DNA of 64,000 bases from Thalassomonas sp. RHCl1 (lineage in GTDB: Bacteria > Pseudomonadota > Gammaproteobacteria > Enterobacterales > Alteromonadaceae). Location of the stretch: assembly GCF_947387555.1 (NCBI RefSeq), contig NZ_CANDNZ010000001.1, positions 868,001 to 932,000 on the forward strand, given 5' to 3'. Position numbers and translations under genes: made by a program. The notes beneath the pieces were generated by a model that saw nothing but the letters and a program-made list of their open reading frames with translations, did no database searches and had not been told where the DNA came from. Shown here piece by piece: positions 34,295-43,262 of this stretch. The stretch's first letter is position 1; every line of letters starts with the position of its first letter.

Positions 34295-35461
34295 ATGGCA
34301 GTTGCATTACATAAAACGACTGAAAATTTTTTCAACCAAGGCGATGTGTCGTTTCATTATCAAAGAAACGCCCTGCAGCAAGAAGCCTATCCGGGGGAAT
34401 TAGAGCAGTTACGTCAGCAAAGCGGTCAGTACGGACAGATCATTGATGTCATGCCTACGGGTATGGTGATGCTCGACGGTGACGGCGTGGTGGTTAAAAT
34501 CAACAAGGTTGCCAGGCTGCTGCTCGATGAACCTATTTTAGGCCAACCCTGGTTTGACGTTATCCGCCGCTCGTTCAAACCCCGTGCCGATGACTGGCAT
34601 GAAGTCTCGTTAAAAGACGGTCGCCGGGTAAAACTGGAAATTACCACCTTAGGGGATCAGCCGGGCCAGCTTATTATGATCACAGATCTTACCGAAACCC
34701 GTTTGCTGCAGGATAAAATGGCGCAGATGCAGCGCTTATCTTCCCTGGGGCGCATGGTATCTTCCCTGGCACACCAAATCCGTACGCCGTTGTCTGCGGC
34801 CATGTTGTACGGCGCCAATTTGAGTAACGGCAAGTTAAACGACCAGGCCCGGGATAATTTTCAGAGTAAGCTCATGTCGCGGCTGCAGGATCTGGAGCAA
34901 CAGGTTAACGACATGCTGTTATTTGCCAAAAGCGGCAAGGAGCAGGTGGTGAATGCCCTCTCGGTGAATGACATTATTGAAGAATCCGTTGCCGGTATTG
35001 ATGTGCTGGCGATAAAAGAAAAAGCGCAAATCACCGTGCTGCCCTGTGAAGGCGACTGCCAGATTTTGGGTAATAAAACCGCGCTCAGCGGCGCTATCCA
35101 AAACCTGATCCATAACAGCTTACAGGTAATGGAGCAGCAAGGTGAAATTACCATTGCCAGCCGCTGTACCAGCTCACATGCCTTGATCAGTGTCCGGGAC
35201 AACGGCCCGGGAATCAGCAAAATACAGGCAGAAAAAATATTCGAGCCTTTTTATACCTCAAAGGTGCATGGCACAGGTTTAGGCCTGGCCGTGGTCAAAG
35301 CGGTGGCCAATGCCCATCACGGCAGTGTGCACTTGATCAGCAGCCCGGGTGAAGGGGCTAACTTTTGTTTAAAAATTCCGTTACTGACAAACCAGCCACA
35401 AGGGCAAGTGTCAGCAACAACAGAACAACCTATAGAGCGACCCCAGGAGGCAGCCTTATGA
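34295..35461 (+). CDS. flrB: Flagellar sensor kinase FlrB
   Basis: FlrB phosphorylates FlrC in the cytoplasm. The 388-aa protein has a PAS-like N-terminal part (IIDVMPTGMVMLDGDGVVVK), a HisKA domain with the phospho-His in SSLAHQIRTPLSAAM (residues about 155-169), and a HATPase with NLIHNSLQVM, DNGPGI and GTGLGLAVVKA. There are no membrane segments. It overlaps flrC by 4 nt (ATGA). Confidence 0.93.
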   Translation: MAVALHKTTENFFNQGDVSFHYQRNALQQEAYPGELEQLRQQSGQYGQIIDVMPTGMVMLDGDGVVVKINKVARLLLDEPILGQPWFDVIRRSFKPRADDWHEVSLKDGRRVKLEITTLGDQPGQLIMITDLTETRLLQDKMAQMQRLSSLGRMVSSLAHQIRTPLSAAMLYGANLSNGKLNDQARDNFQSKLMSRLQDLEQQVNDMLLFAKSGKEQVVNALSVNDIIEESVAGIDVLAIKEKAQITVLPCEGDCQILGNKTALSGAIQNLIHNSLQVMEQQGEITIASRCTSSHALISVRDNGPGISKIQAEKIFEPFYTSKVHGTGLGLAVVKAVANAHHGSVHLISSPGEGANFCLKIPLLTNQPQGQVSATTEQPIERPQEAAL

Positions 35462-36846
35462 TCACCAGTAAATTATTAGTGGTTGAAGACGACGCAGGCT
35501 TACGTGAAGCCTTAGTTGATACCTTATTATTAGCCGGTTATCAGTGCCTTGAAGCCGAATCCGGTGAAGCAGCCTTGTTGCAGCTTAAAAATCAGCATAT
35601 CGACCTTGTCGTCAGCGACGTTAATATGGGTGGTATGTCGGGTTTGTCTTTGCTGAAAAGCATTAAGAGCAACTACCCCAATATGCCGGTACTTTTGATG
35701 ACGGCATACGGTACCATAGACGATGCGGTGCAGGCCATGAAAGACGGCGCCTGTAACTATATGGCCAAACCTTTTGCGCCAGAAGTGTTATTAAATATGG
35801 TTTCGCAATATGTGCCGCTGCAGGTGGTGAACCATGAAGCGCCGATTGCCGAAGATGTCCGCTCGAAAGAGTTGCTGACCCTGGCCCAGAAAGTGGCCTC
35901 AACCGATGCCTCTGTAATGGTCTTGGGGCCAAGCGGCTCGGGTAAAGAAGTACTGGCGCAATTTGTCCATTATAATTCTCCCCGTGCGGATCAGCCGTTT
36001 GTCGCCATTAACTGTGCGGCGATACCGGAAAATATGCTCGAAGCCACCTTGTTCGGTTATGAAAAAGGCGCCTTTACCGGTGCTATTCAGGCCTGTCCGG
36101 GTAAGTTTGAGCAGGCGCAGGGCGGTACCATCCTGCTGGATGAAATCACTGAGATGGATTTAGGCCTGCAGGCGAAAATCCTTCGGGTATTGCAGGAGCG
36201 GGAAGTCGAGCGCCTGGGCGGGCGTAAAACCATTAGCCTGGATGTGCGGGTGATTGCCACCAGTAACCGCGATCTTAAAGAAGCGGTTGCCGAAGGCGTA
36301 TTCCGTGAAGATTTATATTATCGTTTAAATGTTTTTCCGCTGACCTGGCTGCCGCTGGGACAACGCCGGGATGATATTTTACCGTTGGCGAAACATCTGG
36401 TGAAACGTCACAGTCAAAAAAATGGCAATAGTCATACCGAGATTGAATTCTCCCCCGCTGCCCGCAGCAAGCTCATTGCTTATCAGTGGCCGGGTAATGT
36501 CCGCGAGCTGGATAATGTGATCCAAAGGGCGCTGATATTACACACAGATAATGTGATCGATGCCACAGATTTGCTCATTGAAAACTTTGATACCATGAGT
36601 ATTAATACCAGCCTTAATCACCAGCCGGTGCAGGCACAGGTACAGCAGGCACAACCGGTCGTTCCGGCGGCTGACGATAAACTCGGCAGCGAGCTGAAAT
36701 TGCAGGAGCATCAGATCATTCTCGATACCTTGCAAACCTGCCGCGGCAGCCGTAAGGAAGTGGCGGACCGTTTAGGCATAAGCCCGCGTACCTTAAGGTA
36801 TAAAATTGCCCGAATGCGCGACAGCGGTATCCAGATCCCGGCATAA
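35458..36846 (+). CDS. flrC: Flagellar response regulator FlrC
   Basis: FlrC is the sigma-54 activator for the middle (hook, flagellin) genes. ATG at 35458 (462 aa) has a strong AGGAGG upstream; the frame extends upstream within flrB but without sense. The receiver domain has phospho-Asp54 (VVSDVNM). The AAA+ domain has GPSGSGKE, GAFTGA and DEITEM, and the C-terminal helix-turn-helix is RKEVADRLGISPRTLRYKIA. Followed by a strong terminator. Confidence 0.94.
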   Translation: MITSKLLVVEDDAGLREALVDTLLLAGYQCLEAESGEAALLQLKNQHIDLVVSDVNMGGMSGLSLLKSIKSNYPNMPVLLMTAYGTIDDAVQAMKDGACNYMAKPFAPEVLLNMVSQYVPLQVVNHEAPIAEDVRSKELLTLAQKVASTDASVMVLGPSGSGKEVLAQFVHYNSPRADQPFVAINCAAIPENMLEATLFGYEKGAFTGAIQACPGKFEQAQGGTILLDEITEMDLGLQAKILRVLQEREVERLGGRKTISLDVRVIATSNRDLKEAVAEGVFREDLYYRLNVFPLTWLPLGQRRDDILPLAKHLVKRHSQKNGNSHTEIEFSPAARSKLIAYQWPGNVRELDNVIQRALILHTDNVIDATDLLIENFDTMSINTSLNHQPVQAQVQQAQPVVPAADDKLGSELKLQEHQIILDTLQTCRGSRKEVADRLGISPRTLRYKIARMRDSGIQIPA

Positions 36847-36935
36847 CATAAGGATAAAACAGGCCATTGAACTGTCAAAGTGATGCCTTGAAGCGTTAAC
36901 CCCGGGGTTAGCGCTTTTGTTTATCTCTTTCTTCC

Positions 36936-36965
36936 AACAAGCAGCACTCTCGCTGCTTGTTTTTT
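36936..36965 (+). terminator. Terminator after flrC
   Basis: AACAAGCAGC, loop ACTCTC, GCTGCTTGTT, then T-run: a 10-bp perfect stem. A second palindrome, TAACCCCGGGGTTA, lies just upstream near 36897-36910. Confidence 0.88.
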
Positions 36966-37063
36966 GATAATTTCACCCGGCGTTAAATTATCGTCATTGT
37001 TTTTACTGTTACCAGCCTCAATCAAGTTGTTGTTTTTAATTGTTTATTTTTGTTGTTTTATTT

Positions 37064-37079
37064 TGGCATTACCTTTGCA
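37064..37079 (+). promoter_or_regulatory. Sigma-54 promoter of fliE
   Basis: TGGCATTACCTTTGCA: good -24 and -12, GG/GC spacing 10, 52 bp before fliE. It probably drives the long fliE-to-fliJ run. Confidence 0.85.
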
Positions 37080-37130
37080 TCATTAGGCTTATATCAGTAA
37101 GCACAAGAAATTGACATAAGCGAGTAAGCC

Positions 37131-37454
37131 ATGGATATTACAAACAATTCCCTATACGCACAGATGCAGAGCATGTCTCTGGAGGCGGCAGGTAATAATA
37201 TCACCTCGATGCCTAAAGTGAATCAATCTTCAAGTGACTTTGGCAACATCCTCCAGGATGCGGTAAAATCCGTGAACGAACTGCAAAAAGATGCGGGCGC
37301 GAAGAAAACAGCGTTTGAATTGGGCGACCGAAGTGTTACCCTCGCTGAAACTATGATTGCCAGTCAAAAGGCCGGTATTGCCTTTGATGCAACGGTTCAG
37401 GTACGCAACAAGTTTGTCGAAGCATATAAAGAAATTATGAGTATGCCTGTTTAA
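37131..37454 (+). CDS. fliE: Basal-body junction protein FliE
   Basis: FliE joins the MS ring to the rod. The 107-aa protein shows the family C-terminus (SVTLAETMIASQKAGIAFDA, VRNKFVEAYKEIMSMPV). It is the first gene of the fli operon, 41 bp before fliF. Confidence 0.94.
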   Translation: MDITNNSLYAQMQSMSLEAAGNNITSMPKVNQSSSDFGNILQDAVKSVNELQKDAGAKKTAFELGDRSVTLAETMIASQKAGIAFDATVQVRNKFVEAYKEIMSMPV

Positions 37455-37495
37455 GACAGTGGCTAAGCAAATAAACGGGTAAACGGAGAAGTACA

Positions 37496-39217
37496 GTGGC
37501 AGATACATCAGGTTCAACAGGTTTAGCAGTGGCCGACGGCGGCGCGGATTTAATTGCTTCGGAAAATGGCGATAACATTGAAGAGCAAAAGTCCGGCTTT
37601 GCCGCCAGCCTGGGTAATGTTGATGTTTTACGTCAAATTACTCTGGTGATGGCGCTGGCCATTTGTCTGGCCATCGCGGTATTTGTCATTATGTGGGCTA
37701 ACCAGCCGGAATACCGTATGCTGACTAAATTGCCTACCGAGCAATTAATCGAAACCATGGATTTTCTTGACGCCAACAAGGTGGAGTATCGCCAGGAAAG
37801 CAATACCATCTCGGTACCCGCCGAAGATTATCAAAACATTAAGCTGTTGCTGGCCCGCGAAGGGTTAACCGATGAACCCAAAGAAGGTTCGGAAATTCTG
37901 ATGCAGGATATGGGCTTTGGCGTCAGTCAGCGCCTGGAAAGCGAGCGCTTAAAACATGGCCGCGAGCAGCAACTGGCCAGAACCATAGAAGAATTACAGT
38001 CTATTTCCCGTGCCAAGGTATTACTGGCGATCCCAAGAGAAAATGTTTTTGCCCGCCGGGCAAAAAGTCCCTCGGCAACCGTTGTGCTGACCATGCAAAG
38101 AGGCCGGGTATTGGCAGAAGAGGAAGTGGATGCCGTGGTCGATATTATTGCCTCGGCGGTACAGGGGTTAGATCCTAACCGGGTGACGGTAACCGATCAA
38201 AACGGCCGCTTGCTTAATTCCGGCAGCCAGGACTCTATTTCCTCCCGCTCACGTAAAGAGTTTGAAATCGAACAAAAACGTGAGCAGGAATATATGGATA
38301 AAATCGATACTATCCTGATCCCTGTGGTTGGCCTGGGTAATTATACCGCTCAGGTGGATGTTACTATGGATTTTACCAATACCGAAGAAACCCAGCGCCG
38401 CTATAACTCAGACTTACCTGCGTTGCGCAGTGAGATGAAGGTAGAAGATAATTCTATCGGCGGCGTGTTAGGCGGCATTCCCGGCGCCCTGACCAACCAG
38501 CCGCCGCTGGAGTCGGACATTCCTGAAAATGCCCTGGGTAATAATCAGCAAAGAACCATGCCCAGCCGTAAGCATACCGAGTCGACGAAGAATTACGAGT
38601 TAGATGAAGCTATCAGCCATACCAAGCAGCAGGCGGGGGTGATTCGCCGCATCAGTGTCTCGGTGGCGCTGGATTACCTGCCGTCGACGCCGGCAGAAGG
38701 TGAGCCGACTATGGTGCCGCGCTCGGTACAGGAGCTGGCCAATATCCGCCGTTTGCTTCAGGGCAGCATAGGGTTTGACCTGCAGCGCGGTGATGTGCTT
38801 GAAGTGGTCACCCTGCCGTTCTCCCGTGCCGATTTAGGGGTACAGGTTGAGCCGCCGATTTATGAGCAGCCCTGGTTTATGAAAATGGTCAAACTGGTGT
38901 CCGGCGCCTTAGTGATCATCGTCTTGATTGTTGCGGTTGTCCGTCCTATGCTCAAACGTTTAATCTACCCGGATCAGTCGCCGGCGGATTATGGTGATAA
39001 GTCACTGGACAGCCATATAGATCTGGGCGATGAAACCATGGATATGTTAACCTCAGATTTTGACGCCGGTGCGGTAGGATTTGCGCCGGATGGTAGCCTG
39101 CAATTACCGGATCTGCACAGAGACGAAGATGTCCTTAAAGCGGTACGGGCATTGGTGGCAAATGAACCTGAATTATCCTCCCAGGTTGTGAAAAGTTGGT
39201 TGAGCGAAGATGAGTGA
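37496..39217 (+). CDS. fliF: MS-ring protein FliF
   Basis: FliF is the inner-membrane MS ring on which the motor is built. The 573-aa protein starts with GTG at 37496, with CGGAGAA upstream. It has an N-terminal membrane helix (ITLVMALAICLAIAVFVIMW), the periplasmic domain (ARTIEELQSISRAKVLLAIP), a second membrane helix (LVSGALVIIVLIVAVV) and a C-terminal FliG-binding tail. It overlaps fliG by 8 nt. Confidence 0.95.
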   Translation: MADTSGSTGLAVADGGADLIASENGDNIEEQKSGFAASLGNVDVLRQITLVMALAICLAIAVFVIMWANQPEYRMLTKLPTEQLIETMDFLDANKVEYRQESNTISVPAEDYQNIKLLLAREGLTDEPKEGSEILMQDMGFGVSQRLESERLKHGREQQLARTIEELQSISRAKVLLAIPRENVFARRAKSPSATVVLTMQRGRVLAEEEVDAVVDIIASAVQGLDPNRVTVTDQNGRLLNSGSQDSISSRSRKEFEIEQKREQEYMDKIDTILIPVVGLGNYTAQVDVTMDFTNTEETQRRYNSDLPALRSEMKVEDNSIGGVLGGIPGALTNQPPLESDIPENALGNNQQRTMPSRKHTESTKNYELDEAISHTKQQAGVIRRISVSVALDYLPSTPAEGEPTMVPRSVQELANIRRLLQGSIGFDLQRGDVLEVVTLPFSRADLGVQVEPPIYEQPWFMKMVKLVSGALVIIVLIVAVVRPMLKRLIYPDQSPADYGDKSLDSHIDLGDETMDMLTSDFDAGAVGFAPDGSLQLPDLHRDEDVLKAVRALVANEPELSSQVVKSWLSEDE

Positions 39218-40259
39218 TGAAATCCAAGAATTAGCGCCTATGGCGCCGGGCTTTGATGTTGATAAACTTGACGGCATCGAGCGGGCGGCCATTTTATTAC
39301 TGAGCTTGTCTGAAGAAGATGCGGCCCAGATCTTAAAGCACTTAGAGCCCAAGCAGGTGCAGCAAGTGGGTATGGTGATGGCGGGTATGGAAGACTTTAC
39401 CCAGGAAAAAATCACTGCGGTCCATAAGCTGTTTATCAATGAAATCCAGAACTTCAGTACCATAGGCTTCCAGAGTGAAGAATTTGTCCGTAAAGCATTA
39501 ACGGCGGCCTTAGGTGAAGATAAAGCCGGTAACCTGATTGACCAGATCATCATGGGCAACGGCGCCAAAGGTCTGGATTCCTTGAAATGGATGGACTCAA
39601 AGCAAGTAGCAAATATTATCCGCAACGAGCATCCGCAAATCCAAACCATAGTATTGTCCTATTTAGAGCCGGAGCAATCGGCGGAAATCCTCGGTCAGTT
39701 TGCCGATAAGGTCCGCCTGGATCTGATGATGCGTATCGCCAACCTTGAAGAAGTCCAGCCGGCGGCCTTGCAGGAATTAAACGAGATCATGGAAAAACAA
39801 TTTGCCGGTCAGGCAGGCGCCCAGGCTGCGAAGATGGGTGGTCTCAAAGCCGCGGCAGATATCATGAACTACTTAGATACCAATGTTGAAGGTATGTTGA
39901 TGGACTCTATCCGTGAACACGACGAAGAAATGAGTCAGCAAATTCAGGATCTGATGTTTGTCTTTGAAAATCTTGCCGATGTTGATGACCGCGGTATCCA
40001 GGCCATTCTGCGCGATGTGCAGCAAGACGCCCTGATGAAAGCAATTAAAGGCGCTGATGAAGCCCTGAAAGAGAAAATTCTTAATAACATGTCTAAACGT
40101 GCGGCAGAAATGCTGGCGGATGATCTCGAAGCTATGGGGCCGGTGCGTATCAGTGAAGTGGAAGCGGCGCAGAAAGAGATCTTATCTGTGGCCAGACGCT
40201 TATCCGATGCCGGTGAAATCATGCTTGGCGGCGCCGGTGGCGGCGATGAGTTCCTCTAA
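39210..40259 (+). CDS. fliG: Motor switch protein FliG
   Basis: FliG is the C-ring rotor protein that touches the stator. The 349-aa protein contains IERAAILLLSLSEEDAAQIL near the N-terminus, the middle-domain EHPQ motif (RNEHPQIQTIVLSYL), and the C-terminal torque helix with charged residues (DRGIQAILRDVQQDALMKAI). The start overlaps the fliF end by 8 nt. Confidence 0.96.
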   Translation: MSDEIQELAPMAPGFDVDKLDGIERAAILLLSLSEEDAAQILKHLEPKQVQQVGMVMAGMEDFTQEKITAVHKLFINEIQNFSTIGFQSEEFVRKALTAALGEDKAGNLIDQIIMGNGAKGLDSLKWMDSKQVANIIRNEHPQIQTIVLSYLEPEQSAEILGQFADKVRLDLMMRIANLEEVQPAALQELNEIMEKQFAGQAGAQAAKMGGLKAAADIMNYLDTNVEGMLMDSIREHDEEMSQQIQDLMFVFENLADVDDRGIQAILRDVQQDALMKAIKGADEALKEKILNNMSKRAAEMLADDLEAMGPVRISEVEAAQKEILSVARRLSDAGEIMLGGAGGGDEFL

Positions 40260-40325
40260 TCTACAGTTAATTTCAATGCTATATTTGCCGGCTGCCACGG
40301 CCGGCTGTTCCTTTAAGGCTTTTTT

Positions 40326-41126
40326 ATGAGTAATGACATTCGCCCCACCGTGCACCAGGTGATCAAAAAGCAATCCGAGGAAGGTTTAGATGTCTGGCCT
40401 TTGCCTACGGTGGAAAAACCGTTGACGCCGGAGGAAGAAGCGAAAACCAATGCCATTGGCAAGAAAAGCAACTGGCGCTATGAGCCCCCGGAAGAAATTG
40501 AGGTGGAAGAGCCGCAGCCGCTGACGGCAGAAGAAATCGAAGAAATCCGCCAGGCGGCCCATGAAGAAGGTTTCAGCCAGGGCAAAGAAGAAGGCTTTGC
40601 CAAGGGTTATGAAGAAGGCTTGGCTAAGGGACATGAAGAAGGGCTGGCCAAGGGCCATGAAGAAGGCGTGGCCACCGGATTGGAAGCGGGTAAAGAGACC
40701 ATAGACGGCTTAAGCCAGAACTGGCAAATGATGATCGAGCAGCTGCATCACCCTATGGCCAATGTCGATAAAAATATCGAAGAGCAGTTGCTGGCGCTGG
40801 TGGCGCAATTAACCGAAGCCGTGGTATTGCAGGAAGCGAAAACCAATCCCGATATTTTGATGGCGGCGATCAGCACCGGCATCAAGGTTTTGCCCGGACA
40901 GGAAACACAAACTCAGATCCATTTGCATCCCGAAGATATCCGCCTGGTGGAGCAGCAATTTGGCAGCGAGCATATTCACGAAAGCGGCTGGCGCTTGTTA
41001 CCGGCGCCGCAGCTGGAGCGGGGCAGTTGCCAGATTGAAAATAGTACCTCCAATATCGACTTACAGATAAAATCCCGTTTAAAGCAGGTGCTGGACAGCT
41101 TTCTCGAACAGGCCTTGCACCAATAA
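40326..41126 (+). CDS. fliH: Export ATPase regulator FliH
   Basis: FliH binds and restrains FliI and docks it to the C-ring. The 266-aa protein has an acidic N-terminus, a run of glycine-spaced repeats at residues 79-123 (EEGFAKGY, EEGLAKGH twice, EEGVATGL: an 8-residue period of GxxxG type), and a C-terminal FliH/V-ATPase-E-like domain (ALVAQLTEAVVLQEAKTNPD). Such repeats are a known FliH feature, here unusually regular. Confidence 0.92.
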   Translation: MSNDIRPTVHQVIKKQSEEGLDVWPLPTVEKPLTPEEEAKTNAIGKKSNWRYEPPEEIEVEEPQPLTAEEIEEIRQAAHEEGFSQGKEEGFAKGYEEGLAKGHEEGLAKGHEEGVATGLEAGKETIDGLSQNWQMMIEQLHHPMANVDKNIEEQLLALVAQLTEAVVLQEAKTNPDILMAAISTGIKVLPGQETQTQIHLHPEDIRLVEQQFGSEHIHESGWRLLPAPQLERGSCQIENSTSNIDLQIKSRLKQVLDSFLEQALHQ

Positions 41127-41278
41127 GATCACCTCGGGTAAGTTTTGCCAACCATTGACGATAATTCAGGTCTAAGTAAATTACCGGGTCTTTGCCTTGG
41201 CATATTTGAAATGTTGGAGCATTTCTTGCAGAAAATTTGGCAATAAACCTTGTTCGTTATTTTTGTCAAAGAGTTGTC

Positions 41279-42664
41279 ATGGTCGATACCGCCCGTATTA
41301 CACAAAGGCTGCAAGCCTGCCAGCAATATATCCACCCCTATAAACAGTCGGTTGCCGGCCGCCTGGTGCGGGTGGTGGGCCTGACCCTGGAAGCCGTAGG
41401 CGTTAAAGCGCCTGTGGGCAGCCAGTGCCTGGTAGAAACCTCCCAGGGAGATCTGATCGCCGAGATTGTCGGTTTTTCCCAGGACAAAACTTATCTGATG
41501 CCGGAGCAAAGCGTGCAGGGCGTTTTACCGGGTGCCCGGGTACTGCCGTTATCCACTAAGGCCAAATTGCCGCTCTCCATGGATTTGCTCGGACGGGTTA
41601 TTGACGGTGTCGGTAATCCCCTCGACGGCAAAGGGCCGATCAAAAACAGCGACAGTTATCATTACAATACCCGGCCGATCAACCCCTTATCCCGCCGGGC
41701 GATATCCCAGCCCCTGGATGTCGGGGTACGCTCCATCAACAGTTTTATTACCGTAGGCCAGGGCCAGCGTATGGGGCTTTTTGCCGGCTCAGGGGTCGGT
41801 AAAAGTGTGCTGCTGGGCATGATGACCCGGGGCACCACCGCCGATGTGATAGTCGTTGGCCTGGTCGGTGAGCGTGGCCGTGAAGTAAAAGAATTTATTG
41901 AAGAGATCCTTGGCGAAGAAGGCCGGGCAAGATCTGTGGTAGTGGCGGCGCCTGCAGATAATTCACCGCTCATGCGCCTTAAGGGCTGTGAAACCGCGGT
42001 ACAGATCAGCGAATATTTTCGCGATCAGGGGCTTAATGTCCTGCTGTTATTAGACTCGCTTACCCGTTACGCCCAGGCCCAGCGGGAAATCGCACTGGCG
42101 GTGGGCGAGCCGCCGGCAACCAAAGGCTACCCGCCTTCGGTGTTTTCCAAGCTGCCGCAACTGGTAGAGCGGGCCGGTAACGGCGGCGAAGGGCAGGGCT
42201 CCATTACCGCCTTTTATACCGTACTGACTGAAGGGGATGATTTGCAAGACCCCATCGCCGATGCCTCACGGGCGATATTGGACGGTCATATCGTACTGTC
42301 ACGGGCGCTGGCAGATGCCGGTCACTTCCCGGCAGTGGATGTCGAAGCTTCCATCAGCCGGGTAATGCCTATGGTAACCAGTGACGAACACCAGCAATTG
42401 GCGCGTAATTTAAAGCAGGTCTATTCCTTGTACCAGCAAAATAAAGACTTGATTGCCATTGGCGCCTACAGCAAAGGCAGCGATCCGCGTATCGATCAGG
42501 CAATCCAGTTGCTGCCGGTGATCAATTTCTTCCTGCAGCAAAAAATGCGTGAAGTGATCCCCTATGATCAAAGCCTGACCCAGTTGCAGGAAATTATTTC
42601 CGCTGCCCAGGCCAATGCCAATAATCAACAGGGTGCAGCTGCCCAGCAAGCAGCTGGTGCTTAA
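41279..42664 (+). CDS. fliI: Flagellar export ATPase FliI
   Basis: FliI powers the first step of flagellar type III export. ATG at 41279 (461 aa) is preferred to the in-frame upstream start at 41237, which would add a hydrophobic stretch absent from the family. Walker A is GSGVGKS (about residue 170), Walker B lies in [20 protein letters not shown], and the C-terminal domain is normal. A gap of about 150 bp to fliH has no visible feature. Confidence 0.95.
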   Translation: MVDTARITQRLQACQQYIHPYKQSVAGRLVRVVGLTLEAVGVKAPVGSQCLVETSQGDLIAEIVGFSQDKTYLMPEQSVQGVLPGARVLPLSTKAKLPLSMDLLGRVIDGVGNPLDGKGPIKNSDSYHYNTRPINPLSRRAISQPLDVGVRSINSFITVGQGQRMGLFAGSGVGKSVLLGMMTRGTTADVIVVGLVGERGREVKEFIEEILGEEGRARSVVVAAPADNSPLMRLKGCETAVQISEYFRDQGLNVLLLLDSLTRYAQAQREIALAVGEPPATKGYPPSVFSKLPQLVERAGNGGEGQGSITAFYTVLTEGDDLQDPIADASRAILDGHIVLSRALADAGHFPAVDVEASISRVMPMVTSDEHQQLARNLKQVYSLYQQNKDLIAIGAYSKGSDPRIDQAIQLLPVINFFLQQKMREVIPYDQSLTQLQEIISAAQANANNQQGAAAQQAAGA

Positions 42665-42688
42665 AAAACGGTGCTAGGATAAGATGTT

Positions 42689-43129
42689 ATGCCGATGAGA
42701 CAGTTAAACACCCTGCTTAAATTTGAGCAGGATAAAGAAGCCACCGCCGCTCAGAAATTGCAGGCGGCAGAGCTGGATTACCAGCAGAACCTGCAAAGGT
42801 TAACCGGGGTGCAGGATTATCGCCTGGAGTATATGAAGCGCTTAAGTCAGCGCTCACTTTCGGGGATAGACAGTGCCACCTACAGTCATTTTCATGGTTT
42901 TATTGCCAAACTCGACCATGCCGCCGAGCAGGTACAGATCGCCATTAAACAGGCAAAATCTATGCTGGAACTGAGAAAGAAACAATGGCTGGCACAACGC
43001 CAGAAAGTGAAGGCGGTGGAGCACCTTAAAGAACAGCAATTAAAGAAAGTCGCTGTGCTCGCGGAAAAGCGCGAACAGAAAATGTTTGATGAAATTGCCA
43101 CCCAACAGTTTATCCGCCGTAACTATTAG
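42689..43129 (+). CDS. fliJ: Export chaperone FliJ
   Basis: FliJ is the coiled-coil stalk of the export ATPase. The 146-aa protein is a long helical hairpin (LNTLLKFEQDKEATAAQKLQ, MLELRKKQWLAQRQKVKAVE) rich in Lys, Gln and Glu. ATG at 42689 or 42695. It follows fliI by 24 bp. Confidence 0.92.
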   Translation: MPMRQLNTLLKFEQDKEATAAQKLQAAELDYQQNLQRLTGVQDYRLEYMKRLSQRSLSGIDSATYSHFHGFIAKLDHAAEQVQIAIKQAKSMLELRKKQWLAQRQKVKAVEHLKEQQLKKVAVLAEKREQKMFDEIATQQFIRRNY

Positions 43130-43139
43130 GATTCATTGT

Positions 43140-43155
43140 TGGAGTATTTTTTGCT
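43140..43155 (+). promoter_or_regulatory. Weak sigma-54-like site before fliK
   Basis: TGGAGTATTTTTTGCT has correct GG/GC spacing and a good -12 element but a poor -24 (TGGAG). It is 108 bp before fliK. Candidate only. Confidence 0.3.
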
Positions 43156-43262
43156 TAATTATTATAACTAAGCTTGCCAGCGCCGGTTGGCCGGTAAAGC
43201 GAGATTAACCTTGATAGACGTTTTTATTTGTTGGCTTAATTCAATTTAAAACTGGGATTGTT

